From positions 112,157,072-112,221,071 of the forward strand of contig CM076999.1 of the NCBI GenBank assembly GCA_039090855.1: a stretch of DNA of 64,000 nt, given 5' to 3'. This document shows positions 10,448 through 19,887 of the stretch, piece after piece. The DNA comes from Macrothele yani (taxonomy: Eukaryota > Arthropoda > Arachnida > Araneae > Macrothelidae). Numbering within the stretch: the first letter of the stretch is position 1; each line of letters opens with the position of its first letter. Made by a program: the position numbers and the translations under genes. The notes below the pieces were generated by a model. It did not search any database, was not told the DNA's origin, and saw nothing but the letters and a program-made list of their open reading frames with translations.

Positions 10448-11069
10448 ACTCCTCCGTGGTTCATCTCCGAAGGATTGTTTACTTACGGTGACCATCCGTC
10501 GCCTATGTTTGAGACCATTACTGAGTCGGTAACCATGTTAGGTTTAGCCATTGTTGAGAAACATTTTGCAGAAATGGCAAAGTTTATGAGCTTTGCTCTC
10601 TAGAAACTGATTTTCTGACTTAGTTACATATGAAGCTGCGTTCCTACCGCGTATTTCACAAGTGAATGTACGGAATTGCGATTAAAGCCATTTCCGCCAC
10701 GCGATTGGTTTAGAGCTACTTTGGAGATTGCGAATAGGCGGGGCATGTGAGGAGAGTCATGTGACTGAGACATGTAACTTTGCTGCACACGCCATAAGCC
10801 ATTTTAATGTTCGGGTATTTTCATTGCTACAATGGTTACCTTCAGTTGTTTTACCCATACAGCCGAAATGCGACAGGAGGTAAATAGAGAGTGTACTTTA
10901 TTGGTAGAGGAACTTTTGAGTTTTTATAGCAACATGACTTCATGGACTTGTGACTTATCTTCCGAAGTACTCTCAATCTATATAGTTCTCACAGAGCCGA
11001 CAGATGTCAGCACGTCAGCGCTCTAGCACAGGATAAGTACTGTACTGATGTGTTTTGTATAGACACCCA

Positions 11070-11294
11070 GGAGGCCGCCCGGTGGCGCAGTGGTCTAAGC
11101 GATGGCCTCTGATCACTCCCCTGAAAGGGGTCCGGGTTCGAATCATGGTGAGGCATGGATGTTGTGTTTGTCTTACGGCACTGGTTCTCTCTCTTCCCTG
11201 GAACCAGTGACCCTAAATTAGGGACGGGCGACTGCTTATAGCCCATTGAGTTGCTCACGGTGGTCGTTAAACCTCCAATATAAAAAAAAAAAAA
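11070..11294 (+). mobile_element. SINE family 1 copy c
   Basis: Full copy on the plus strand: ggtggcgcagtgg (box A), gggttcgaatca (box B), cctaaattagggac body, cgttaaacctccaat tail and a 14-base A run. Short duplication acaccca at 11063-11069 and 11295-11301. Confidence 0.9.
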
Positions 11295-11912
11295 ACACCC
11301 ATGAGCTGTTAATATTTTTTTCGGGGAGAAGGGGGGCTGAAATGTGGAATTGAAGGCATTTTTGATGAAGTTTGGAGGGACATAAATATGAGGAATTTCT
11401 TAAATATTAAAAATATATATATATGACAGATCACTGACTATTTTATCAGACACAATATAAGGCAAAAAGCCTTCTGGAGTATTTCAACAGGACACTGTTG
11501 TGAGGTCTTACTTCGTGCCATTAGGTAGTTCTTTGCTAATATGAAATCACTCTATTTAATTTTTTTTTCTAGCTAGACCTCTTCACATTCATGAGGAAAA
11601 AACCTTGATCGTCAGAATAAATATTTCGGTGTGGAGACATACTTTTCATTGTTAAAGCTCCTTTTAAGGGTAATAGAAAGGACCTTCAAAAGGGTACTTT
11701 TTAGTATCCTTAAAAACGCACTTGCACAACAGCACGTATCGTAGATACTACGTTGACGTGCTGCCATCTATTGGCCAATATGGAGTACGGTATTCAACTA
11801 GCTACTTATTGAAGTCGTCCTCAATTTTAATATTAAGACATATTTCGACTTGTATTCATCTGAGATACTGCAGATATTCCTTATGATATCGTGCAAAAAA
11901 GTGCTTTACGCT
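11295..11912. other. Interior of the long-TIR element, no gene seen
   Basis: AT-rich filler. A small hairpin, cagcacgt ... acgtgctg (11731-11764), is the only structure noted. Confidence 0.35.
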
Positions 11913-12050
11913 ATTATTCAATATGATCATTTGTCTCATATGTTAAGTAACCTCACAGTGAATTTCTTAGGAAGCAGAACTTTCCACGATATAATTCAAT
12001 ACGATCATTTGTCACATATGTTAAGTAACCTCACAATGAATTTCTTTGCG
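11913..12050. repeat. Two-copy tandem duplication, 78 bp
   Basis: The block attcaatatgatcatttgtc to cctcacagtgaatttctt is repeated from 11994 with a few changes, inside the long-TIR element next to its right arm. Confidence 0.8.
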
Positions 12051-12217
12051 AAAAGGACTTCCCCCTATAAAAAAGGTGTTCCTGTCACATGACTCTGCTC
12101 ATAGCCCCCCCCCCTCTAATCGCACTCTCCAAAGTAGCTCTGAACCAATGGCGTGGCGGAAATGGCCTTAATGGCAATTTCGTACATTCACTTGTGAAAT
12201 ACGACGCCGGCGTGGGG

Positions 12218-12497
12218 GAATTCAACGGACTATCCCTTGACAGTGCTTCCTTCTCACCAGCCAGACTGACCCTGCTTTCCTGTTAGTGTCAAGAATTGTT
12301 ACTTTTATCTCAACTGCAAAAAGTGCAATTTTCTCGCGCTCACTTTTAGCAATAAAAATCTACAACTCTATTTTCCTATTCCTCTTTAAACCTATCCAAT
12401 CAGGGGACTCTACCCCGAATCTATCTACTTCTTTTTAGCTCCATACAACTGAATGTGAATTGGACCTAAACCTTAAGTATTATTGTCTACAAGTGCT
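12218..12497. other. Unassigned stretch
   Basis: No ORF or repeat recognised; the last part may be the decayed body of the SINE head at 12498. Confidence 0.3.
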
Positions 12498-12526
12498 TAG
12501 ACCAATGCGCCACCGGTGCGGCCCCA
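12498..12526 (-). mobile_element. SINE family 1 head remnant
   Basis: cttagaccaatgcgccaccg followed by gtgcggcc matches the inverted first 30 bases of SINE family 1. The body to its left is too diverged to call. Confidence 0.5.
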
Positions 12527-12769
12527 TGGAGGTTATTTTACTGCTGAATACAAAGCGAGTACTTCTTTTGGCTTAATATACCTCGTATCTTCGACATAGG
12601 CATAAACTCCTTGGGTATAACGAATCAGTATCGTGAGAAAAAATTGCAAATATGCTGTCTGAAACGGAAAGAAATCGACTACCGTGATAAAACATCGTCA
12701 CGCAAAAAAATAAACATGGTTAAAACAAGTTACCCACCTCACATGTACGAAATGCATTTGAAGAGGGGG

Positions 12770-13200
12770 GGGCTTATTTTAGTTATTGGGGGGTTTAGCA
12801 ACCATTTTTTTTATTGGAGGTTTAACGACCACCGTGAGCAACTCAATGGGCTATAAGCAGTCGCCCGTCCCTAATTTAGGGTCACTGGTTCCAGGGAAGG
12901 GAGAGAGCCAGTGCCGTAAGACAAACACAACATCCATGCCTCACCGGGATTCGAACCCAGACCCCTTTCGGTCGAATGATCAAAGGCCATCGCTTAGACC
13001 ACTGCGCCACCGGGGCGGTTTTAGCAATTCAATTTGGTATAAGCAGTCGCCCGTCCCTAATTATTTAGGGTCACAAGCTCCAGGGAAGGGAGAGAGCCAG
13101 TGCTGTGAGACAAACACAACATCCATGCCTTACCGGGATTCGAACCCTGACCCATCTTGGACGAATGATCGGAAACCAGCGCTTAGACCTCTGCGGCATG
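12770..13200 (-). mobile_element. SINE family 1 copy e, host of copy d
   Basis: The tail side (gggggtttagcaacc, about 12787-12803) and the body and head (13018-13200, with gattcgaaccctgacc) are parts of one older copy on the minus strand, separated by copy d. The matching ttagcaa sequences at both junctions are the target-site duplication of copy d. Confidence 0.75.
12804..13017 (-). mobile_element. SINE family 1 copy d, nested in copy e
   Basis: Near-consensus copy: tail ggaggtttaacgaccaccg, body cctaatttagggtcactgg, box B region gggattcgaaccc and head cgccaccggggcgg. It is less diverged than the copy it interrupts. Confidence 0.88.
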
Positions 13201-13251
13201 GTCATTTACGAAAGGATAAATTTTTGTACATTTATAAGTGTATGGAATCTT

Positions 13252-13443
13252 CGAGCCGCCGTGGTCTAAGCACTGCCTTGTGACTATTCGTTCGAGATGG
13301 TTCCGGGTTTGAATCCTAGGTACAACAGGAAATTGTGTTCGTCTTACGGTACTGGCTCCTTTCCTTCCCTAAAAGGAGTGCCTCGAAAACTGGAAACAGG
13401 TAACTAACCCTCTCTTCAAATAAACAACAACAAAAAAAAAATC
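13252..13443 (+). mobile_element. Diverged SINE family 1 subfamily copy f
   Basis: Plus strand: gccgccgtggtctaagcac head, ccgggtttgaatcct box B, gtcttacggtactggctcc body, then an ending unlike family 1 (acaggtaactaaccctctc) before an A-rich tail. Probably an older subfamily with a different 3' end. Confidence 0.65.
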
Positions 13444-13610
13444 CGTACCTACTAGTCCTGCTATCGCAAAACTCAGTGAGGAACCTTACTGCAATTATTC
13501 CATATTTTTTTCTTAGTTGCGAACTTTTAACTCTTTGTTCCAGGTTCGAACTGGAATAACAGACTGGCTGTTTGTGCCTTTAGGTACAATGATGTTACGT
13601 GCACTCGGCA

Positions 13611-13820
13611 TATTTTTTATTGCTTAAAGATTTAACGACCACCGCCAGCAACTCAACGGGATATATGCGGTCGCCGTTCCCCAATTTAAGGTCACTGGTT
13701 CCAGGGAAGGGAGAGAGCCAGTGCCGTAACACAAACAGAAAACCCATGCCTCACCGGGATTCAAACCCATCGCGGGAATGATCAGAAGCCATTGCTTAAA
13801 CCACTGCGCCACCGGGGTGA
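13611..13820 (-). mobile_element. SINE family 1 copy g, diverged
   Basis: The inverted tail (agatttaacgaccaccgcc), body and head (actgcgccaccggggtgac) are all recognisable; a short deletion and many substitutions affect the box B region. Confidence 0.8.
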
Positions 13821-13825
13821 CTTAC

Positions 13826-14440
13826 CTATTTTAGATAAATGGTGTAATTTTGAGAACATGAAGAATGCACTTTTTTTTTTTTGATTGGAGGTTTAACGAC
13901 CACCGTGAGCAACTCAATGGGCTATATATAAGCAGTCGCCCGTCCCTAATTTAGGGTCACTGGGTCCAGGGAAGGGAGAGAGCCAGTGCCGTAAGACAAA
14001 CACAACATCCATGCCTCACCGGGATTCGAACCCGGACCCCGTTCGGACGAATGATCAGAGGCCATCGCTTAGAGCACTGCGCCACCGGGGCGGCGAAGAA
14101 TGCTTTGAAACACCATGCATCCATTACAAATTTTCCAACTGCGTCTCTTCCGTTTTCAGAGTATTTTACCATCCTTATCAAGCTTAAATACAAAGATTTA
14201 TGGAAGAAAATAATATTTAGCAACATAGGACAGATGGCATCGAGGGGGGGGGGGGGGGGTACGCTTTCGCTCCACTTCTGTTTTCGGGATTTCTCAGTTT
14301 TCAAGCTGAACTACAAATATTTATTTAATCATTACTTAACAGCAATGCCGGGCAGAAGAAATTCCGCAAGGGAAAAAAAAGATTATGGAAGAAATCATCA
14401 GTCCGTATAACTCCCGTTTTTGAAAGACGAAGTAACCCCT
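13826..14440 (+). repeat. Dispersed repeat R, copy 1, interrupted by a SINE
   Basis: Flanks of the SINE at 13869-14094 join into ttttagataaatggtgtaat, gagaacatgaagaatgc, gaaacaccatgcatcc, matching 59820-59900. Downstream come ttcaagctgaactacaaat, caatgccgggcagaagaaa and ctcccgtttttgaaagacga, the core of a repeat also seen at 15965, 36380, 38640, 38990 and 40310. No protein product is evident. A 17-base G run lies at 14245-14261. Confidence 0.6.
13869..14094 (-). mobile_element. SINE family 1 copy h, with target-site duplication
   Basis: Full copy with a perfect 9-bp duplication gaagaatgc (13860-13868, 14095-14103). It interrupts dispersed repeat R, whose uninterrupted relative at 59820 confirms the empty site. 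Confidence 0.92.
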
Positions 14441-14572
14441 CCCTCTGCAATAGTCGCTTTCTGGTTTTGCATAGATCTCGAGGATGACCCAAATAATGAC
14501 AATATAGGTGAAAGCTAGAAGGCATTGTCAAGCCTGAATTTTTTTCTCTAATCACCCCCCCTCCCACTCATT

Positions 14573-15006
14573 TTTTTTTGATTGGAGGTTTAACGACCAC
14601 CGTGAGCAACTCAAATGGGCTATAAGCAGTCGCCCGTCCCTAATTTAGGGTCACTGGTTCCAGGGAAGGGAGAGAGCCAGTGCCGTAAGACAAACACAAC
14701 ATCCATGCCTCACCGGGATTTTTTTTTTTTTTGATTGGAGGTTTAACGACCACCGTGAGCAACTCAATGGGCTATAAGCAGTCGCCCGTCCCTAATTTAG
14801 GGTCACTGGTTCCAGGGAAGGGAGAGAGCCAGTGCCGTAAGACAAACACAACATCCATGCGTGAACGGGATTCGAACCCGGACCCCTTACGGACGAATGA
14901 TCAGAGGCCAACGCCTTAGACCACTGCGCCACCGGGATTCGAACCCGGACCCCTTCGGACGAATGATCAGAGGCCAACGCCTTAGACCACTGCGCCACCG
15001 AGGCGG
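14573..15006 (-). mobile_element. SINE family 1 copy i, host of copy j
   Basis: The outer copy is flanked by a perfect 12-bp duplication ctcccactcatt (14561-14572, 15007-15018). Its sequence is split at box B, after caccgggatt, by copy j and resumes at 14940. Confidence 0.9.
14721..14929 (-). mobile_element. SINE family 1 copy j, nested in copy i
   Basis: It begins with a T run (its A tail) immediately after caccgggatt and ends before a second caccgggatt (14711-14720, 14930-14939), a 10-bp duplication taken from box B of copy i. Its own first bases appear trimmed. Confidence 0.9.
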
Positions 15007-15174
15007 CTCCCACTCATTCAAACCATAAAAAATTTGGACTGCCAGCATATATCTTTATTTGTAATGCAGTCGCGCCCCTCTATTTTGTAGGGGAAAATAA
15101 ACGAAAATTTTCAGGTCTTACGCTCTGGATTTTTTTATTGAAGGTTTAGCAACCGCCGTGAGCAACTCAATGGG

Positions 15175-15389
15175 GCTGCCCCGGTAGCGCAGTGGTCTAA
15201 GAGATGGCCTCTGATCATTCGTCCGAACGGGGTCCGGGTTCGAATCCCGGTGAGGCATGAATGTTTTGCTTGTCTTACGGTACTGGTTCTCTCCCTTCCC
15301 TAGAACCAGTGACCCTAAATTAAGGACGGGCGACTGCTTATAGCCCATTGAGTTGCTCACGGTGGTCGTTAAACCACCAATAAAAAAAC
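15175..15389 (+). mobile_element. SINE family 1 copy k2, antiparallel inside copy k
   Basis: Complete copy from ctgccccggtagcgcagtgg to the A run. Imperfect duplication ctcaatggg / ctcaattgg at its ends. Confidence 0.85.
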
Positions 15390-15474
15390 CTCAATTGGTA
15401 TAAGCGTCCCTAATTTAGGGCTACTGGTTCCATTGGAGGGAGAGAGCCAGTACCGTAAGACAAACACAGCATAC

Positions 15475-15687
15475 GCCGCCCCGGTGGCGCAGTGGTCTAA
15501 GCGATGGCCTCTGATCATTCGTTCGAACGGGGTCCGGGTTCGAATCCCAGTGAGGCATGGATGTTGTGTTTGTCTTACGGCACTGGCTCCCTTCCCTGGA
15601 ACCAGTTACCCTAAATTAGGGACGGGCGACGGCTTATAGCCCATTGAGTTGCTCGCGGTGGTCGTTAAACCTCCAATAAAAAAAAAA
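15475..15687 (+). mobile_element. SINE family 1 copy k3, antiparallel inside copy k
   Basis: Complete near-consensus copy from gccgccccggtggcgcagtg to the A run, with a perfect 9-bp duplication acagcatac (15466-15474, 15688-15696). Confidence 0.9.
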
Positions 15688-15852
15688 ACAGCATACATGC
15701 CTCGCTGGATTCGAACCCGGACGAATAGTCCGGGTTCGAATCAACGGCCTCTGAAAATTAATTTTATAGAATTAAAAAAAATGGATTCTATAAATATATT
15801 TTTTTTGTCTCAAGATAACTTGTCCCATGCCGTAAGGTACATTGGCCCCTTC

Positions 15853-15880
15853 CATGCGTTGCTGTCAATCAGCAACGCAT
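15853..15880. repeat. Perfect short hairpin
   Basis: Arms atgcgttgctg and cagcaacgcat around a 5-6 base loop. No T run follows on either side that would suggest a terminator, and none is expected here. Confidence 0.6.
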
Positions 15881-15964
15881 AGAACATGCAACATTGATAC
15901 AAATTAGAGTATCAACGAACGCAAAGCTCCAATTGCAACATAAAATCTTTCGATTTATCTTGTA

Positions 15965-16397
15965 TATCAAGCTGAAATATACAATAAATTGACATTTAAC
16001 AACAATACATGACAGACGGAACATCAAATCAGATGTAGTCTCAGTAGAGGATTTTAGACCCCAGGTCTTGAACAACCCTAACAAATTGGAAGCTTGGAGA
16101 TTTGGGCTAGAGTGCTCTATAGGAAAGTGACACGGAAGCGAGGTAGAAAGACGCCACTTATTACCGGAGGGCCAGTACCCGGGGTTCGACGGCTTAACGT
16201 GTCCATCTGACGCACGTCGGGTATTTAGTGGTTCGAACCTGAGGTTATCTCCATGGCAGTCACGAGCACTGACCAACCGCAGCCCGACAGACGGAACATC
16301 GCGAGGAAACTTTCTTTTTACTGTTACGGAAGTAATTACCTTTTCGTCTAACTTCCGTTTTCGAAAAGTTGTCAAAGACGAAAAACTTTCACCCATG
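15965..16397 (+). repeat. Dispersed repeat R, copy 2, interrupted by SINE family 3
   Basis: Before the SINE: tcaagctgaaatatacaata and ttaacaacaatacatgacag. After it: cgcgaggaaactttc and ctaacttccgttttcgaaaa. These match the R copies at 38640-38890 and 39000-39330. Confidence 0.6.
16026..16285 (-). mobile_element. SINE family 3 copy with 15-bp target-site duplication
   Basis: Minus strand: GGGCTGCGGTTGGTCAGTGC head (box A), CCTCAGGTTCGAACCAC (box B), then a body GACGTGCGTCAGATGGACAC and GTTAAGCCGTCG. It is flanked by gacagacggaacatc at 16011-16025 and 16286-16300. The body matches the copy at 55408-55556, so it is a real dispersed family distinct from families 1 and 2. Confidence 0.85.
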
Positions 16398-16489
16398 GTA
16401 ATGACGAAAGACGCGGAATCACGCGAAAGAATACCATATATGCTGTTTAGGCCAAAGCTTTACAATTCTATGGAGCCAATATAGTGCTG

Positions 16490-16632
16490 TCTGGCCACCC
16501 CAACGGTCAGAGTGGGCTTGGAACCAGGATTGTCCTGGATTAGGCATGGGTAGTGAATGTACTACATAGTCGTTTCTTCTCTGGAACTAGCATCTTTAAA
16601 TTAAAGATAGGTAACTATCAGTTGAGTTAGAG
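16490..16632 (+). mobile_element. Old diverged SINE family 1 relative
   Basis: tctggaactagcatctttaa, attaaagataggtaactatc and agttgagttagagac follow the family 1 body in order; the head (ctggccaccccaacggtcag) is weak. Confidence 0.45.
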
Positions 16633-16725
16633 ACTTATGCCTAATGTCCCTCAGCCCAGAGACAAAATATACAGCTGGAACTCCAAGTATTCTTATTTTT
16701 GAAGTATAAAACTTGAGTTGTGGGT

Positions 16726-16768
16726 GTACCTGCCCAAGGCATGCAAATCATTGGCCTGGGCAGGTAAA
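16726..16768. repeat. Hairpin with tacctgcccaaggc arms
   Basis: tacctgcccaaggc and the inverted gcctgggcaggta enclose 13 bases. Related words (ttgggcaggtaaata) appear at 21708-21725, suggesting the end of another small inverted-repeat element. Confidence 0.5.
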
Positions 16769-16884
16769 TAAAAAATCTAGTTGTCCTATCTGGCAAGTCA
16801 ATTTTAAAATAAATAAGTTCGTAGTAGAATTTCCTACTACACAAGAAAAAAGACAGTCGTCGCATGTCGTGTTTCACTTCACTG

Positions 16885-18412
16885 CTAATAATAATAATAA
16901 TCATCATCATCATCAACAACCATTATCAATCCACTGCTGGACGGTCTCCCCAAGTTTCCTCCACAACGGTCTGTCTTGTGCCAGTCTCCTCCATGTCACT
17001 CCCGCAAACTTTCGAATTTCATCCACCCATCTCCCATGTGGTCTTCTTCTGGGTCTTTTCCTGTCCCTTGGAATCCAATCTAAAATTTTAGGCTGTCCAT
17101 CGATGGTCTGTCCTGGCAGTATGTCCAGACCATTGCCATTTCAGGGATTTAACTCTGATCATGATGTCTTCCACTCTTGTCATTTTTCGGATCCATGAGT
17201 TCCTCTTCTTATCTCTCCTGGTTACACCAAGCATGCACCTCTCCATGCTACTTTGAGTTTCTGCAGCCTTTGTATGTCTCTGCACCATACGTATGACTGG
17301 AAGGATGCATTGATCAAACACTTTTCTTTTAAGACATAATGGCATATTGCTCTTGAAAATTATGCTATTTCTTCCAAAAGCTCTCCAGGCAAGTTTTGTA
17401 CGCCGATTAATTTCTTCATCAATGTGACCCTCACTTGATATCTACTGTCCAAGATAAACGTACGTGTCTGTTATCTCCAGCTTTTCTCCATCAATCGATA
17501 AATCTTCATTTCTTGTAAAAGCATTGTACATCACTTTTGTCTTCTGAAAGTTCATTTTTAATCCCACTTCTTTGCTCTTGTCAGCAAGTTCCTGGATCAT
17601 ACTCTGCAGCTCTGATGGGGTAGTTGCAAAAATGACTACGTCATCAGCAAAACGAAGGTGGGTTAGATAATCTCCATTAATCTTTATCCCTTTGTTTTCC
17701 CAGCTCAGCGACTGAAAGACACCCTCCAATGTGGTATTAAAGAGCTTCGGAGATATGGTGTCACCTTGTCTCACTCCCTTTCCAATTTTTATGTGTGTTG
17801 TATTTTCAAACAGCCGAATCTTTGCACTTGAATTTTCATAGATGTTATTAATAATATTAATGTATGCATCTTCAATATCGCAGGATTTCAGAGCCATTGT
17901 AACTGCTGATGGTTTCACCGAATCAAAGGCCTTTTCATAATTGGTAAAAGCCATGCACAATGGAAGTTCATATTCGCTCGCTCTTTCAATTAGTTCTCTC
18001 AGTACGTGGATATGATCTATTGTGCTGTAGCCACTCCTGAATCCAGCTTGTTCTCTCGGTTGAGCCATGTCCAGTGTCACCTTCAAGCATTGTGTGAAAT
18101 AACTTTAGTGAGGATTTTATAAACCACTGATAGGAGGCTAATAGGTCTGTAGTTCCTGAGATCCTCAATGTCACCTTTTTTATGTAGCAGGATCATTGTA
18201 GTGTTGTTCCAATCCTCAGGAATCTTCCCTTCATTAAGACATCTGGTGAAAACCTGGGCGAGTACTGTTTCGATTTCTCCACTTGCTTCTTGTATGATGT
18301 CTACAGTAATTCCATCTTCTCCTGGAGCTTTTCTCCGCTTCATGTTCTTGATTGCATGTGCAACTTCTGCTGGGAGGACTGGAAGAACTCTGGTACTGGC
18401 ACTGCTAATCAC
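16885..18412 (-). mobile_element. RTE-type LINE (family B), 5'-truncated
   Basis: The minus strand holds the C-terminal two thirds of an RTE-clade LINE. It ends in an (ATT/ATG)n-like microsatellite (16886-16916), as RTE elements often do. The 5' end is lost at about 18412. Host flanks show no resolved target-site duplication. Confidence 0.85.
17088..18412 (-). pseudogene. RTE reverse transcriptase, frameshifted fragment
   Basis: It reads in order: AIKNMKRRKAPGEDGITVDI and LHKKGDIEDLRNYRPISLLS (18412-18083), AGFRSGYSTIDHI and YEKAFDSV (first catalytic Asp), GVRQGDTISPKLF, LRFADDVVIF (the FADD catalytic box), then KVFDQCILPV and TRRDKKRNSWIRKMTRVEDI. A frame change lies near 18085 and another near 17400. 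The N-terminal endonuclease is missing, so it cannot retrotranspose on its own. Confidence 0.9.
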
Positions 18413-18458
18413 TGGAAGTTATATTATTGTTACAGAGTGCCAAAGAATATCAATTTAT

Positions 18459-18850
18459 AGTGTTTTCCCTAGAGCCTTTTTGCCGGGCAGCCCACCCAGC
18501 TAATTTTCTCTACCGCCCAGCTAAATTTCATTTATTGAACGCTTTTACAACATACATGATAGTAAGAGTGGAAAACTTACTTCTGCATAAACCATAAATA
18601 TTGATGAAAACTGCCTGAACATGATTTATTAGTTAAGAATTCATTTATTTTACCATTTATATGCAGTTTTCTAATGTTTTTTTTTTATGTTGCATTAATG
18701 CCTATCACACTGCTAAAGATGTTTAATAAGTATAATAATGTTAAGCAAAACAACATTATTTTTTTTCTCAACAGGGGAGGGTTCATTAAAAGTACCATCC
18801 AGCTAAAATTTCTTGCCACCCAGCTGTACAAAACATCTAGGGAGAACACT
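18459..18850. mobile_element. Small TIR element with agtgttctccctag ends
   Basis: agtgttttccctagagc on the left and, inverted, agtgttctccctagatg on the right, with subterminal cacccagctaa motifs repeated inverted. About 390 bp, non-coding. The flanking octamers do not match, so the target-site duplication is unresolved. Confidence 0.55.
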
Positions 18851-18916
18851 ACTTTAACTACATTACGCTCTAGGTCCAGACACTGGAACCACATGTAGTT
18901 TTGCTCAAATTTTTTA

Positions 18917-19128
18917 ATTTTTTTTTTGTTTGGATGTTTAACAACCACCGTGAGGAACTCAATGGGCTATAAGCAGTCGCCCGTCCCTAATTTAGGGCCA
19001 CTAGTTCCAAGGAAAGCAGAGAGCCAGTGTTGTAGGACAAACACAACATCCATGCTTTACCGGGATTCGAACCCGGACCCCTTTCAGACAAATGATCAGA
19101 AGCCATCGCTTAGACCATTGCACCATAT
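18917..19128 (-). mobile_element. SINE family 1 copy l
   Basis: Minus strand: tail ggatgtttaacaaccaccg, body cctaatttagggccac, box B gggattcgaacccgg; the head is cut after tagaccattgcacca. Confidence 0.85.
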
Positions 19129-19251
19129 GTTGTTTATAGTCAGCGATGGCATACATTCTCTGATGGAACTAGCCTCTGGTGTTTAATGACAAAGGGCGAA
19201 AACTTTAACGAAAAAACCTTGCAGAATCAATAAATTTCTCACATACCAATT

Positions 19252-19464
19252 TTTTTTATTGGAGGTTTAACGACCACCATGAGCAACTCAATGGGCTATA
19301 AGCAGTCGCCCGTCCCTAATTTAGGGTCACTGGTTCCAAGGAAGAGGGACAGCCAGTGCCGTAAGACAAACACAACATCCATGCCTCACCAGGATTCGAA
19401 CCCGGACTCCTTTTGGACGAATGATCAGAGGCCATCGCTTAGACCACTAAGCCACCGGAGTGGC
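19252..19464 (-). mobile_element. SINE family 1 copy m
   Basis: Full copy with a perfect 10-bp duplication cataccaatt (19242-19251, 19465-19474). Confidence 0.92.
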
Positions 19465-19887
19465 CATACCAATTTCAGCATCATTTTAATACTCGAGATA
19501 CATGCTTTTGTGCATTTAGCATCTTGAATACTACCCTTTAAATGGAGACACAAAACATGTAAATGACGTTTATATTTTTTAACTTAAAAAAAATGAGGGT
19601 TCTGATTTTTATTATCTTAAGGTGGCTCCACTTAAAATCTCTGCCTTATGTTTCCAGTGGTAAAACTTCTTTACATATTTTCTTTGCAATTAATGTATTC
19701 CTGACGATGAAAATTTGCACATACACTGACGGAAAAAAACCCCCCAACACCACGAAAAAATAGTTGTAGAGGAATGAAATGGCGGCAATACATTTGTATA
19801 GGTAACATATTTAATCGATTAAGGTTTCAAGATCACAGCTTATTGTAAGCGCGAGAAGAGCCATTTTAAATGTGAAATGCTGGTACA

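Larger units (their letters stand above)
10634..12217. mobile_element. Long-TIR non-autonomous DNA element
   Basis: Two arms of about 135 bp face each other: left 10640-10775 (cgtatttcacaagtgaatgt, gccatttccgccacgc, agagctactttggaga, gagtcatgtgac) and right 12076-12210 as its reverse complement. The interior has no transposase; it carries a SINE (11070-11294) and a tandem duplication (11913-12050). No target-site duplication was resolved, so the superfamily is open. Confidence 0.7.
15129..15757 (-). mobile_element. SINE family 1 copy k, host of two SINEs
   Basis: Three pieces of one minus-strand copy (15129-15174, 15390-15474, 15697-15757) are separated by two plus-strand copies. The head is rearranged: instead of continuing into box A it turns back on itself in a 14-bp inverted repeat at 15708-15743. 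Confidence 0.8.

Noticed and set aside
12786..13283. 165-codon frame with TTTVSNSMGYKQSPVPNLGS repeats, recurring at many loci
   Set aside because: It is the antisense translation of SINE family 1 and occurs wherever the SINE does.
11070..15745. tRNA genes suggested by box A and box B matches
   Set aside because: All matches belong to SINE heads followed by the shared body and A tail, with target-site duplications; no free-standing cloverleaf was found.
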